64,000 nt of DNA from an uncultured Bacteroidales bacterium (GTDB lineage Bacteria > Bacteroidota > Bacteroidia > Bacteroidales > P3). The notes under the pieces are model-generated. The model searched no databases, was not told where the DNA came from, and saw only the letters and a program-made list of their open reading frames with translations. The stretch spans positions 45,648-109,647 of the forward strand of contig CAJUFX010000008.1 of assembly GCA_910586395.1 (NCBI GenBank), written 5' to 3'. Within the stretch, counting starts at the first letter, position 1. Each line of letters opens with the position of its first letter. Below, one piece after another: positions 43,955 to 52,413 of the stretch. Position numbers and translations under genes: made by a program.

Positions 43955-43989
43955 TCGGAAAATTCGTATGTTTTTGCCAAATTTATTGT

Positions 43990-43997
43990 TATTTTTG
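43990..43997 (+). promoter_or_regulatory. -7 box for the coiled-coil membrane protein gene
   Basis: TATTTTTG about 47 bases before the ATG at 44044; no good -33 box. A minus-strand TAAATTTG (43978-43985) could serve comF. Confidence 0.35.
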
Positions 43998-44043
43998 CAG
44001 TTAGTTTATTGCTTTTTCTTAAAAAACGTAAAAATTACATACC

Positions 44044-44952
44044 ATGGCTTGGGAGACATCGTCCGACAAAACAGTCAAAAGACTGAAAAACATTATCTTT
44101 TTACTTATCATTATTATCCTCGTCTTGGGCGGCGGCATGGGCTACGCGCTCTATCAGAAACAACAGAGTTTCAAACAGGGCGTCCAGCTCAAAGGCGAAC
44201 TGGATCAACTGATGGATGACTATACGAGCGTCAAAGTGGAAAACCAGGATCTCTCCGCCCAACTCATGGACAAAGACAGCGTCATCATGGCCAATGCCAA
44301 AGAGATTCAGAAACTCATCGCTTCCCAGGCCGACTACAACAAAATCAAACGCAAACTGGAGTTGTTGCGCAACATCACGCAAGACTATGTACACCGCATC
44401 GACTCGCTCGTGGTCGAAAACCAAACGCTGACAGCCGAAAATGTTCAGATTAAGGAAGAAATCGCGGTGGAACGTCAAAAGAACACGACGCTGACGCAAG
44501 AAAAACAGGTGCTGACCCAAAAAGTGGAGGAAGCCGCCACCCTCAAAGCCTACGACTTGCAGATAGGCACGGCCCGCCTCCGCGCCGACGGGCGCGAAGT
44601 ACCGACCGACAAGGCGTTGCGCCTGAGCCGCATCTCTATTTCGTTTACGTTGGGCGAAAACAGTCTGGCTGAAAAGGGCAAGAGGGACATCTACGCACGC
44701 ATCTCGCGGCCGGACGGCATCGTAATCACCAAGGACGCCACGAGCGGCGCCTATCAGTTTACGGCCGAAGACGGCACACCGATGCTGTATTCCATCAAAG
44801 AAACGGTGGATTATCAAGGCGAGGCGTTGCCCGTTCACATTTTTTGGGACAAAATCGACAAGAAACAGCCGGCCATGGACGGCAAATACGATGTGATGCT
44901 CTATATAGACGGCAAAGAAATCGGCCGCGGCAGTTTCATCGTAAGACCGTAA
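44044..44952 (+). CDS. Membrane-anchored coiled-coil protein of unknown function
   Basis: 302 residues. After a short cytoplasmic start there is one membrane segment (IIFLLIIIILVLGGGMGYAL, about 17-36), then a long coiled coil (about 40-165) with heptad patterns (ENQDLSAQLMDKDSVI, LTAENVQIKEEIAVERQK), and a C-terminal beta domain (about 170-302) ending DGKEIGRGSFIVRP. The layout suggests a periplasmic spacer or structural protein. Similar proteins occur across Bacteroidales without assigned function. Confidence 0.8.
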   Translation: MAWETSSDKTVKRLKNIIFLLIIIILVLGGGMGYALYQKQQSFKQGVQLKGELDQLMDDYTSVKVENQDLSAQLMDKDSVIMANAKEIQKLIASQADYNKIKRKLELLRNITQDYVHRIDSLVVENQTLTAENVQIKEEIAVERQKNTTLTQEKQVLTQKVEEAATLKAYDLQIGTARLRADGREVPTDKALRLSRISISFTLGENSLAEKGKRDIYARISRPDGIVITKDATSGAYQFTAEDGTPMLYSIKETVDYQGEALPVHIFWDKIDKKQPAMDGKYDVMLYIDGKEIGRGSFIVRP

Positions 44953-45000
44953 CAATAGCCCTGCCTGCGCGGTGACATGGCGAACCCGCCCCCGCGCCAC

Positions 45001-45034
45001 AAAAAAGCACAGCCCGATAGGACTGTGCTTTTTT
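45001..45034. terminator. Bidirectional terminator between coiled-coil gene and pheS
   Basis: AAAAA then AGCACAG (45006-45012), loop, CTGTGCT (45023-45029) then TTTTT. It serves the two convergent genes. Confidence 0.75.
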
Positions 45035-45078
45035 CATATTCCGGACGCCGTACGGCAGACGCCCCCGACGGACGGAAC

Positions 45079-46101
45079 CTAAAACTGCATCAGAAAACGC
45101 TTGTCATTTTCGGAGAACAAACGCAGGTCGTTCACGCGGTACTTAAGGTTGGCCATACGCTCCACGCCCATACCGAACGCATAACCGCTGTATATCTTGC
45201 TGTCGATGCCGCAATTTTCCAAGACGGCCGGATCCACCATGCCGCAACCCAAAATTTCGACCCACCCTGTATGCTTACACAGATGGCAGCCCTTGCCGCC
45301 GCAAATCGTGCAGGCGATATCCATCTCGGCCGACGGTTCGGTAAACGGGAAATAGGAAGGACGCAACCGTATCTTCGTATCGGCCCCGAACATCTCCTTG
45401 GCGAAATGAAGCAAAGTCTCGCGCAGGTCGGCGAACGAGACGTTTTTGTCAATATACAGACCTTCCACCTGATGGAAGAAGCAGTGCGCCCGCGCCGAAA
45501 TAGCCTCGTTGCGATAGACGCGGCCGGGGAAAATAGCCCGGATCGGCGGCCGCTGACTCTCCATCATCCGGATTTGCACCGAAGAGGTATGCGTCCGCAA
45601 CGCCACATCGTCCGCTCCACCGCGTTTTTCAACAAAAAACGTGTCCTGCATGTCGCGGGCCGGGTGTTCGGGCGGGAAGTTCAAGGCGGAAAACAGATGC
45701 CAATCGTCTTCGATTTCAGGGCCGTCCCACACAACGAAACCGATTTTTCCAAAGATGTCGATGATTTCCTCCCGCATGAGCGACAACGGATGCCGGTGTC
45801 CCAAACCTGTTTCGACAGGACGAGTCATGTCGGGCGTTTCCTTAGCCACACCACCTTGATTTTCAAACGCTTCCTTAGCCTGTTCCACCGCTGTCTGCGC
45901 CGCCGTCTTCAAACGGTTCAAAGCCACGCCCATCTCTTTTTTCATGGCGGGTTCCAATTGCTTGAACGCTTCGAACAAATCGTTGAGTTCGCCCTTTTTA
46001 CCCAAGAGACGGATGCGGTATTGCTCCACCGCCTCGACGGTGGAGAACTTTATCGTTTCGGCTTCATCCAACAAAGCCTGTATCTTCTCTTTCATCCTCA
46101 T
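45079..46101 (-). CDS. pheS: Phenylalanyl-tRNA synthetase alpha subunit
   Basis: 340 residues, class II synthetase catalytic subunit. The N-terminal coiled-coil (about 1-95) is followed by TGLGHRHPLSLMREEI, motif 2 IFPGRVYRNEAISARAHCFF and QVEGLYIDKNVSFADL, and motif 3 GYAFGMGVERMANLKY near the C-terminus. It needs PheT, which is not in the window. The start may instead be two codons in (46095, MKEKIQALLDEA). It lies 7 bases after the cyclophilin gene. No T-box is seen. Confidence 0.95.
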   Translation of the reverse strand: MRMKEKIQALLDEAETIKFSTVEAVEQYRIRLLGKKGELNDLFEAFKQLEPAMKKEMGVALNRLKTAAQTAVEQAKEAFENQGGVAKETPDMTRPVETGLGHRHPLSLMREEIIDIFGKIGFVVWDGPEIEDDWHLFSALNFPPEHPARDMQDTFFVEKRGGADDVALRTHTSSVQIRMMESQRPPIRAIFPGRVYRNEAISARAHCFFHQVEGLYIDKNVSFADLRETLLHFAKEMFGADTKIRLRPSYFPFTEPSAEMDIACTICGGKGCHLCKHTGWVEILGCGMVDPAVLENCGIDSKIYSGYAFGMGVERMANLKYRVNDLRLFSENDKRFLMQF

Positions 46102-46108
46102 GCCTACC

Positions 46109-46795
46109 CTATTTTTCTATACGCATCTTCATCCAAATATCCTCTACGGGACGGTCGGCGCCATTGGTCTGCACGGCCGCAATCTTGTCGATCACGTCCA
46201 ATCCCTCTACCACTTCGCCGAAGACCGTATAATCGCCGTCCAAATGCGGCGTGCCGCCAACCGTACTGTACAACTGTTTCTGTTCCTCGTTGAGCGCCAA
46301 GCCGCGGCTTTCGAACATGGCGAACATCTCCTGCGGATAAACCTGCCCCTGCACGATATAGAACTGACAGCCCGAAGAGGCTTTGGCCGGATTCACGGCA
46401 TCGCCTTGCCGGGCCGCCGCCAGCGCGCCCTTCTTGTGATACAGGCTCTTGACGAATTCGGCCGGAACCGTATAGCCCACGCCACCCGCGCCCAGCATTT
46501 TGTTGGCCGGTGCGCCTTTGGATTCCGGGTCGCCACCCTGAATCATGAAATTGCCAATTACACGGTGAAACAACAAGCCGTCATAAAAACCGTCTTTCAC
46601 CAATTTCACGAAATTGTCGCGGTGTTTGGGCGTTTCGTCGTAAAGTTTCACGACCATATCGCCGTAAGGCGTTTCAATCCTCACCTTCGTTTGTGCCTGT
46701 GCCATAGTTATTATTGTCGTTAAAAGTAAAATACCCGCCATGAGTCGGCCACCACACACGCCGTGCGTCTTCCGCCTCCCTATTGTCCTTTTCAT
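46109..46795 (-). CDS. Peptidyl-prolyl cis-trans isomerase, cyclophilin type, exported
   Basis: 228 residues. After an N-terminal signal sequence (LMAGILLLTTIITMAQAQ) comes the cyclophilin domain: YDGLLFHRVIGNFMIQGGDP, SSGCQFYIVQG and TVFGEVVEGLDVIDKIA. It should speed proline isomerisation in periplasmic proteins. The start at 46795 gives a long charged n-region (MKRTIGRRKTHGVCGGR); a start at the inner MAGILL is possible. The palindrome GGGTGACCC lies 22 bases upstream. Confidence 0.92.
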   Translation of the reverse strand: MKRTIGRRKTHGVCGGRLMAGILLLTTIITMAQAQTKVRIETPYGDMVVKLYDETPKHRDNFVKLVKDGFYDGLLFHRVIGNFMIQGGDPESKGAPANKMLGAGGVGYTVPAEFVKSLYHKKGALAAARQGDAVNPAKASSGCQFYIVQGQVYPQEMFAMFESRGLALNEEQKQLYSTVGGTPHLDGDYTVFGEVVEGLDVIDKIAAVQTNGADRPVEDIWMKMRIEK

Positions 46796-46816
46796 TTTTC
46801 GCTCCTTTCTACTGCC

Positions 46817-46825
46817 GGGTGACCC
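46817..46825. repeat. Recurring palindrome GGGTGACCC upstream of the cyclophilin gene
   Basis: Same 9-mer core as before cysS and gcvP, here followed by AACCC instead of GACG. It lies between EnvC and the cyclophilin start. Confidence 0.4.
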
Positions 46826-46870
46826 AACCCGTATCAAGCCACACCATTCCGCAAATTTACGAAAATTCCC

Positions 46871-48115
46871 CTACCGCGCCAACCACAGGGCCGGATCCAT
46901 TTTGGTCACGCCTTTCCAAACCTGAAACTGCAGCTCGGTCTTACCCTCCTCCTGATTCGTCGCCACACGGCCTATGGTCTGCTTGGTCATCACTTTGTCG
47001 CCTTTCTTAACCGACACCTGATCCAAATTGGAGTAAACCGTCGTATAGGCGCCATGCCGGATCATCACGAATTTGAGGCCGTAAATGGTGCCGACGTTGC
47101 TGACTTCGCCGTTGAATACGGCGCGGACCGCCGAACGGGCTTCGGTTATGATGTCAATGCCGTTGTTCGTCACCGTCACGCTCTTGACCACCGGATGCGG
47201 ATGCGTGCCGAAACGGCTGGAGATGCTGCCCTTGGCGGTCGGCCACGGCAACTTGCCCTTGTTGCTCTCGAAATCGGCCGAAAGCGCTTTCTCGGCCGGC
47301 GTCAGCGCGTAAGCGGCCGACGAGGTTGCGGCTTTCTGCCCCGAAGCCGCCGCCTTTTTCTGCGCCGCTTCGTTCGACTTACGGATTTCTTCCTGTATTA
47401 TCTTTTGTATCTGCGCATTGAGTTCGTTCCGTTTTTTTTGCTTGGCCTTGAGTTGAGCCGCCAGCTGACTTTCCTTTTTCTTAAGGGTTTTGACGAGTTT
47501 GTTCTGCGCGGTCTTCTCTTTCTGCAACTTGTTCTTTTCCTGTTCCTGCTTGCTCAACAACTGCTTTTTCTCCGCCCGTTGCGACGAAAGCTCCGTCCGT
47601 TTTTCTTCCAACGCGGCCTGCTTGGCCTCTATCTGCGCCACGGTCAGCCGCTGATGATCACCGTATTGCTTGATATACTGCAAGCGACGCAAAGCCTGAT
47701 TGAAATCGGAAGAGGCCAGGATGAACATCCACTTGTCGTACTGGCTGCGGTGCAGATAAGACGACTGGAGCATGGCGGCATACTCTTTCTTCAAGTTCTC
47801 GATGTCGCGCGTATGCCGCACGATGTCGGACGAGAGCTTGCCGATACGCTGCTCCGTCAGCGTTACCTCCCGGTTCAAACCGTTGATGAGCTTGGTACGC
47901 GTATTGATGTTCTTATTCAGCAATTCCAATTCCGCCAAAGAATTACGCTTGTTCTTCCGCGTCTGCTCCAACAATTTGGACGTATTGGCGATTTCCTGTT
48001 CTATCTTTTTCTTGTTGGCTTCCAGCGTCTTTTTGTCCTGAGCCGACAGGCCGGAAAATCCGCCGGCCAATAGACAGATCGCCATAAGCCATACTATCAG
48101 AGGGTTATTCCGCAT
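46871..48115 (-). CDS. envC: Murein hydrolase activator, EnvC-like, degenerate LytM domain
   Basis: 414 residues: signal peptide (LIVWLMAICLLAGGFSGLSA), long coiled coil (about 30-260), then a LytM/M23 domain. In the LytM domain the zinc ligands are changed: the H-x-x-x-D site reads VTNNGIDI and the HxH site reads TTVYSNL with asparagine. This is the EnvC/NlpD type that activates amidases rather than cutting peptidoglycan itself. It should act in the periplasm at the division septum. Its start overlaps the end of the DUF4292 gene by 11 bases. Confidence 0.9.
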   Translation of the reverse strand: MRNNPLIVWLMAICLLAGGFSGLSAQDKKTLEANKKKIEQEIANTSKLLEQTRKNKRNSLAELELLNKNINTRTKLINGLNREVTLTEQRIGKLSSDIVRHTRDIENLKKEYAAMLQSSYLHRSQYDKWMFILASSDFNQALRRLQYIKQYGDHQRLTVAQIEAKQAALEEKRTELSSQRAEKKQLLSKQEQEKNKLQKEKTAQNKLVKTLKKKESQLAAQLKAKQKKRNELNAQIQKIIQEEIRKSNEAAQKKAAASGQKAATSSAAYALTPAEKALSADFESNKGKLPWPTAKGSISSRFGTHPHPVVKSVTVTNNGIDIITEARSAVRAVFNGEVSNVGTIYGLKFVMIRHGAYTTVYSNLDQVSVKKGDKVMTKQTIGRVATNQEEGKTELQFQVWKGVTKMDPALWLAR

Positions 48116-49052
48116 AACGCACCGTATATTTTTTCGGAAGGTCGGTCGAGACCACAACCGGTTCATTCCATTTCTGTTTATGATAAGTCAACTGTATGTC
48201 AACGCCCGCTCCGTCCGGCTGTCGCCAAGTCAGCTGCCGGTTGTCCGGCGTCGGACAACGCAGGCTCAGGACGGCGGCATCCAAGGCGGCGGCCGCGGCG
48301 GCGGGCAAAGCCGCGCCCATGGTCTGCAAAGGTTGCGCGAAACCCAAGGTTTCCGGCAGAAGCCAATGCAACGCTTGCAGACGATAGCCGTCGGCGGCTA
48401 CATCGCAAACCAGCAGCCCCGCCCAAGCGGTTGCCTGCCCCGCCGCCGGCTGAAGTCCGAAACGCAGGACTTCGGCGCCGCCTGCGGCGGCCGGCCGCCT
48501 TTCCATATAGACGACCTCGGCCCGCTGCAGTACGTCCGGTATCAGGCCGAGCAACACGGCCGTCACGAACCGCCGCTCCGCCTGCGCCCCCAAAGCCAAA
48601 AACGGCCAACGGTTCCGCCATACCGACAGCGCATAGACCTCGGCCGTCGATTCCAAACGGTTCACCATCCAGATACTGTCTTGTTTAAGCCACACACGGA
48701 ATGCCTCCAAACCGAACATGCCGGCCGAAAGCCACAACACGCTGTCGGCCGAAAGCCGCACCTGTCCGCTCAGCCGGACACTTTTGCCGCCGGTGCCGGA
48801 AGCCGGCCGTTCCTTGAATTCCAACTGATAGTTGGCCGAAAACGTCGCGGGCATGGCCTGCGCGCTTCCGACCGCCTGCCAAAGGCTGTCTGAAACAGCC
48901 GCCCAACGCGCGGCCTCCGCCCCGGCCATTTTCCCTCCGTCGGTCCGTCCCGGCCGTTCCTTACAGCCGGTGGCCCAAAAGGCCATGACCAGACAGACCG
49001 TCAACGCACCGAGCGCGCCATGCCATAACCTTACAGCGGTCGTTCTATCCAT
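48105..49052 (-). CDS. DUF4292 lipoprotein
   Basis: 315 residues with lipoprotein signal (LGALTVCLVMAFWATGC). The mature protein is a LolA/LolB-like beta-sheet type by pattern (TFSANYQLEFKERPA, SGQVRLSADSVLWLSAGMFG), as known for DUF4292. It overlaps the TPR gene by 22 bases at its start and envC by 11 bases at its end. The conserved order TPR, DUF4292, EnvC points to an envelope or lipoprotein-handling role, which is inference. Confidence 0.85.
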   Translation of the reverse strand: MDRTTAVRLWHGALGALTVCLVMAFWATGCKERPGRTDGGKMAGAEAARWAAVSDSLWQAVGSAQAMPATFSANYQLEFKERPASGTGGKSVRLSGQVRLSADSVLWLSAGMFGLEAFRVWLKQDSIWMVNRLESTAEVYALSVWRNRWPFLALGAQAERRFVTAVLLGLIPDVLQRAEVVYMERRPAAAGGAEVLRFGLQPAAGQATAWAGLLVCDVAADGYRLQALHWLLPETLGFAQPLQTMGAALPAAAAAALDAAVLSLRCPTPDNRQLTWRQPDGAGVDIQLTYHKQKWNEPVVVSTDLPKKYTVRYAE

Positions 49053-50821
49053 TGCCTCTGTTCTATCTTGCGTTTCAATAAAATCGTATCATCCTCCCGG
49101 CCAGAAAGGTTCAACGCCTTGCGCCAAGCCTCCACCGCCTTGTCCGTCTTACGCAGGTGGTATAGGATATCGCCCGCATGTTCCCACACGACGGCTTCCC
49201 GGCCGCCACCCTTGCGCAAGGCGTTTCGGATAGCCGCATAAGCCGCCGCATAGTCGCCCGTCCGGAACAGCGTCCAGGCATAGGTGTCCCAAAAACTATA
49301 GTAGCCCGGCTCCTGCCGGCAAGCCTGCTGCGCCATGCGGGCCGCCTCGTCCAACCGCGTGTTCATCAAACTCAGCTGATAGGCGTAATTGTTTTTAAGG
49401 AAGGCATCGTCCGGAAACGTCCGCATCGCTTCATCCATGACCCGCATATAATCGGTGTAGCGACCGTTCTTGAAATAACATTCGCCCACACAACCGTACA
49501 GCAACTGTCCCCACTGGTCGTGATCAGGGCCGGCCACATACGGCAAACGTTTCAGTGCCTGTTCACCGTAGGCGATGCTATTCGTGCAATCGTCCGTATT
49601 GTAGTAAGCCAATGTCAGATAAACGTAAAATATCGTGCTCTCCGGAAACAACCGCAAGGCCTCCCCCGCATAATCGATTATTTTCGACCAGTCCTGCACA
49701 GCCTGTGACACATACAGAAAAACCGCATAGGTATTGTAGGCCTTGGGGTCGAGCCGCAGGCTCTGTTCCAGATAGGTCAAAGCCGTTTCCGGCCGGTCCT
49801 GCTGCCAATCGTACAATCCCTTGATGAAATGCAGACGGGCGTTCTCCGGATACATCTGCAACAGCGTGTCCAGCAATCCGGCATAGAGCCCCATTTCGCG
49901 CGGCGTCGGTTCGTATCCCTGACGGTCGTTGAAAAACGTGGAGACCAACGCCAACCGCGTATCGTCGTCCAACCCCGGCAACGAAATGGCACGGGTCAGG
50001 GCGGTCAAGGCCTTTTCCTCCTCGCCCGTCTTGCGGTAGTAGTCGGCCAAGGAGGCGTAGGTGTAGGCATCGTCCGGCTTCAAAGCCAGAATTTTCTGAT
50101 AATAGCGGTAGGCCGCGGCATAGTCACCGGCCTTGCTGCTCATCTGCGCCAAGATTTCGTAGTATTTGGGCTCGCCCGGCACATAGGCACTGATTTTCTC
50201 TATTTCCGCCCGCGCCTCCGCCGTTCGTCCCTGGCTCATCAGGAGTTTGTATTTCTGCATGCTCCACTCGTCGCACGGCTCGAACATACGTTCCAACTCA
50301 TCGTAAACGTGCAAGGCGGAGGCCATGTCCCCCTGCGCCAAATACAAATCGGACTGCTGATAGGCGAAATCCAGATTGGATGAATCCATTTTCCGCAACT
50401 GCCCCAACGTCTCGACGGCCTTGGGCAATTGCATCGTCAGCCGATAGACCTGCGCCAGCAACACCTTATACCATAGGTTGTCCGGTTCCAGGCGCGCGGC
50501 CTTTTCGCCATAGACGATGGCTTCGGACCACTTTTGCTGCCCGGCCTTGAGCGAAGCGATGGCATAACAGGCGGCGGCATGGTCGGGACGCTGCGCCAAA
50601 ACGGCCTCGTAGGCGGACAAAGCCTCCTGCGGCCGTTCGGCCAACTGCCAGCGGATGCCCTCCAAAAAAAGGGAATCCACCCGGACGGCCTGCGCCCGCA
50701 AGCCAAAGCCGCCGCCTGCCGAACCGCCGCCCAAAAGACCGGGACAGCCCGACAGAACCAGCCCCGCCACCAGACCGGACAGTCCCACCGCCCATTTCCG
50801 AATCACGTTTCTTGGTCGCAT
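49031..50821 (-). CDS. TPR-repeat lipoprotein
   Basis: 596 residues with lipoprotein signal (GLVAGLVLSGC). The rest is a chain of TPR-like helical repeats with the typical pattern, for example AACYAIASLKAGQQKWSEAI and AYTYASLADYYRKTGEEEKA; I count at least nine. Such proteins act as scaffolds, probably periplasmic and on the outer membrane here. Translation is coupled to the DUF4292 gene by a 22-base overlap. Confidence 0.88.
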   Translation of the reverse strand: MRPRNVIRKWAVGLSGLVAGLVLSGCPGLLGGGSAGGGFGLRAQAVRVDSLFLEGIRWQLAERPQEALSAYEAVLAQRPDHAAACYAIASLKAGQQKWSEAIVYGEKAARLEPDNLWYKVLLAQVYRLTMQLPKAVETLGQLRKMDSSNLDFAYQQSDLYLAQGDMASALHVYDELERMFEPCDEWSMQKYKLLMSQGRTAEARAEIEKISAYVPGEPKYYEILAQMSSKAGDYAAAYRYYQKILALKPDDAYTYASLADYYRKTGEEEKALTALTRAISLPGLDDDTRLALVSTFFNDRQGYEPTPREMGLYAGLLDTLLQMYPENARLHFIKGLYDWQQDRPETALTYLEQSLRLDPKAYNTYAVFLYVSQAVQDWSKIIDYAGEALRLFPESTIFYVYLTLAYYNTDDCTNSIAYGEQALKRLPYVAGPDHDQWGQLLYGCVGECYFKNGRYTDYMRVMDEAMRTFPDDAFLKNNYAYQLSLMNTRLDEAARMAQQACRQEPGYYSFWDTYAWTLFRTGDYAAAYAAIRNALRKGGGREAVVWEHAGDILYHLRKTDKAVEAWRKALNLSGREDDTILLKRKIEQRQWIERPL

Positions 50822-50852
50822 AGGTTTTCCAAACTCGTTATGCCTCTTATTT

Positions 50853-51866
50853 TCAGGCTTCCCGCCCTTCTATAAGTTGGGAATAGTCGCCGAGGTTCAA
50901 GCATTCCGGCTCGCCCAAGACACTGACTTCCCGCCCCACCATCGAACACGTCATGACCTTGTTCGCGATGCGGGTGTCCGGCTGGATGATACTGTGCGAT
51001 ATGCACGACTGCGCAATGTCGCCACGCGCACCAACCGAAACGCAAGGCCCGATGACGGATGCGCGGACGCGCGCGCCCTCGCCGATGAAACAGGGCGGTA
51101 TAATCACGCTGTCAGCAACTTCGGCCGATTCCGCTATCTGATGGATCCATTTGTGTTTCAAAAGGCGCGTATGCGTATCCACCGTCGCGGCCTTGTTGCC
51201 GCAGTCCAGCCACTCGTCCACGGTCTCGCTGTAAAACACAAGGCCCTTGCGCCGCATGTTCTCCAGCGCGTCGGTCAGTTGGTATTCCCCCCCCTTGCAG
51301 ATGCCGTTGTCCAACAGAAATTGCAATTCTTTGCGCAGGTTCAGGCCGTCCTTGAAATAATAAATGCCGATGATGGCCAGATCCGAGACGAATTCCTTAG
51401 GTTTTTCAGCAAAACCCGTGATACGCCCTTCCTCATCGGTCAAAACCACGCCGAAGGCCTCCGGATGCGCCACCCGCTTGGTCCAGATGACGGCTTCCTG
51501 ATGTTGCTGTATCGAAAAACGGGAAAAGAAAATCGTGTCGGCGAAGCCCACGATGACCGGGCCTTCCAACGAATCGGCCGCGCACAGAATGGCGTGCGCC
51601 GTCCCCAAGGCTTCATCCTGATAATAAATGCGTCCCCGTGCGCCGCGTTGCCGCGCGCATTCCAGCAATTCCCGCTCCGCCTCTTCGCCGAAACGGCCGA
51701 TGATGAACGCGATTTCTTCTATCGGCTCCTGCACCGTCGATACGATTTCGTCTATAAGATGCGCCACGATGGGACGACCCGCCAGACGAATCAACGGTTT
51801 GGGCGTGGTCAACGTGTGCGGCCGCATGCGTTTGCCCATGCCGGCCATCGGAATAATGATTTTCAT
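50853..51866 (-). CDS. Sugar nucleotidyltransferase
   Basis: 337 residues. The N-terminal nucleotidyltransferase shows the signature MAGMGKRMRPHTLTTPKPLI (residues 7-26) and GFADTIFF with the metal-binding aspartate. The C-terminal part (about 245-337) has hexapeptide-like turns (VIIPPCFIGEGARVRASVIG) suggesting a left-handed beta helix. It probably makes an NDP-sugar such as dTDP- or UDP-glucose-type precursors for polysaccharides; the exact sugar is not decided. It lies between dut and the TPR gene in the same direction. Confidence 0.88.
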   Translation of the reverse strand: MKIIIPMAGMGKRMRPHTLTTPKPLIRLAGRPIVAHLIDEIVSTVQEPIEEIAFIIGRFGEEAERELLECARQRGARGRIYYQDEALGTAHAILCAADSLEGPVIVGFADTIFFSRFSIQQHQEAVIWTKRVAHPEAFGVVLTDEEGRITGFAEKPKEFVSDLAIIGIYYFKDGLNLRKELQFLLDNGICKGGEYQLTDALENMRRKGLVFYSETVDEWLDCGNKAATVDTHTRLLKHKWIHQIAESAEVADSVIIPPCFIGEGARVRASVIGPCVSVGARGDIAQSCISHSIIQPDTRIANKVMTCSMVGREVSVLGEPECLNLGDYSQLIEGREA

Positions 51867-51978
51867 ATCGTCTGTTTATATCTTAATCTATGTGTTGTAA
51901 AATATCCTGCCGCGTTTGAGCGTCGGTTCCAGCTACACAACCGGCTGCCATCCCGCGACAAATCACGGTCCAACGGCC

Positions 51979-52413
51979 TTAACGGCCCGTATGCCCGAAA
52001 CCGCCCGCGCCACGCGCCGTATCCGATAATTCGGACACCTCCGTCCATTGCACGCGCTCGTGCCGCGCCACCACCATCTGCGCAATGCGTTCGCCCCGCT
52101 TGATTTCAAAGGGCTGATCCGACAGATTGACCAGCAGCACCTGAATTTCGCCCCGGTAATCCGCATCAATGGTGCCGGGACTGTTGAGCACCGTGACGCC
52201 GTGTTTGAGCGCCAACCCGCTGCGCGGACGTATCTGCGCTTCGTAACCGGCCGGCAATTCGATATGCAGGCCCGTCGGCACCAAGGTGCGCCGGCCGGGT
52301 TGCAACACAACCGGTTCCGTCACGGCAGCCCTTAAATCCATGCCCGCCGACAAGGGCGTCTGATAGGCCGGCAGAGCCTCGCCCGACCTGTTTACCACCT
52401 TTACCTCTATCAT
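51979..52413 (-). CDS. dut: dUTP diphosphatase
   Basis: 144 residues, trimeric dUTPase. Motifs I-V are visible: AGMDLRA, RPRSGLALKHG, NSPGTIDADYRGEI, RIAQMVV and GAGGFGHTGR. It hydrolyses dUTP to dUMP and keeps uracil out of DNA. The start at 52413 overlaps the flippase stop by the sequence ATGA, so translation is coupled. Confidence 0.96.
   Translation of the reverse strand: MIEVKVVNRSGEALPAYQTPLSAGMDLRAAVTEPVVLQPGRRTLVPTGLHIELPAGYEAQIRPRSGLALKHGVTVLNSPGTIDADYRGEIQVLLVNLSDQPFEIKRGERIAQMVVARHERVQWTEVSELSDTARGAGGFGHTGR

Noticed and set aside
46102..46108. T-box leader before pheS
   Set aside because: Only 7 bases separate pheS from the cyclophilin gene; no T-box sequence is present. The spacer before cysS was also checked and shows none.
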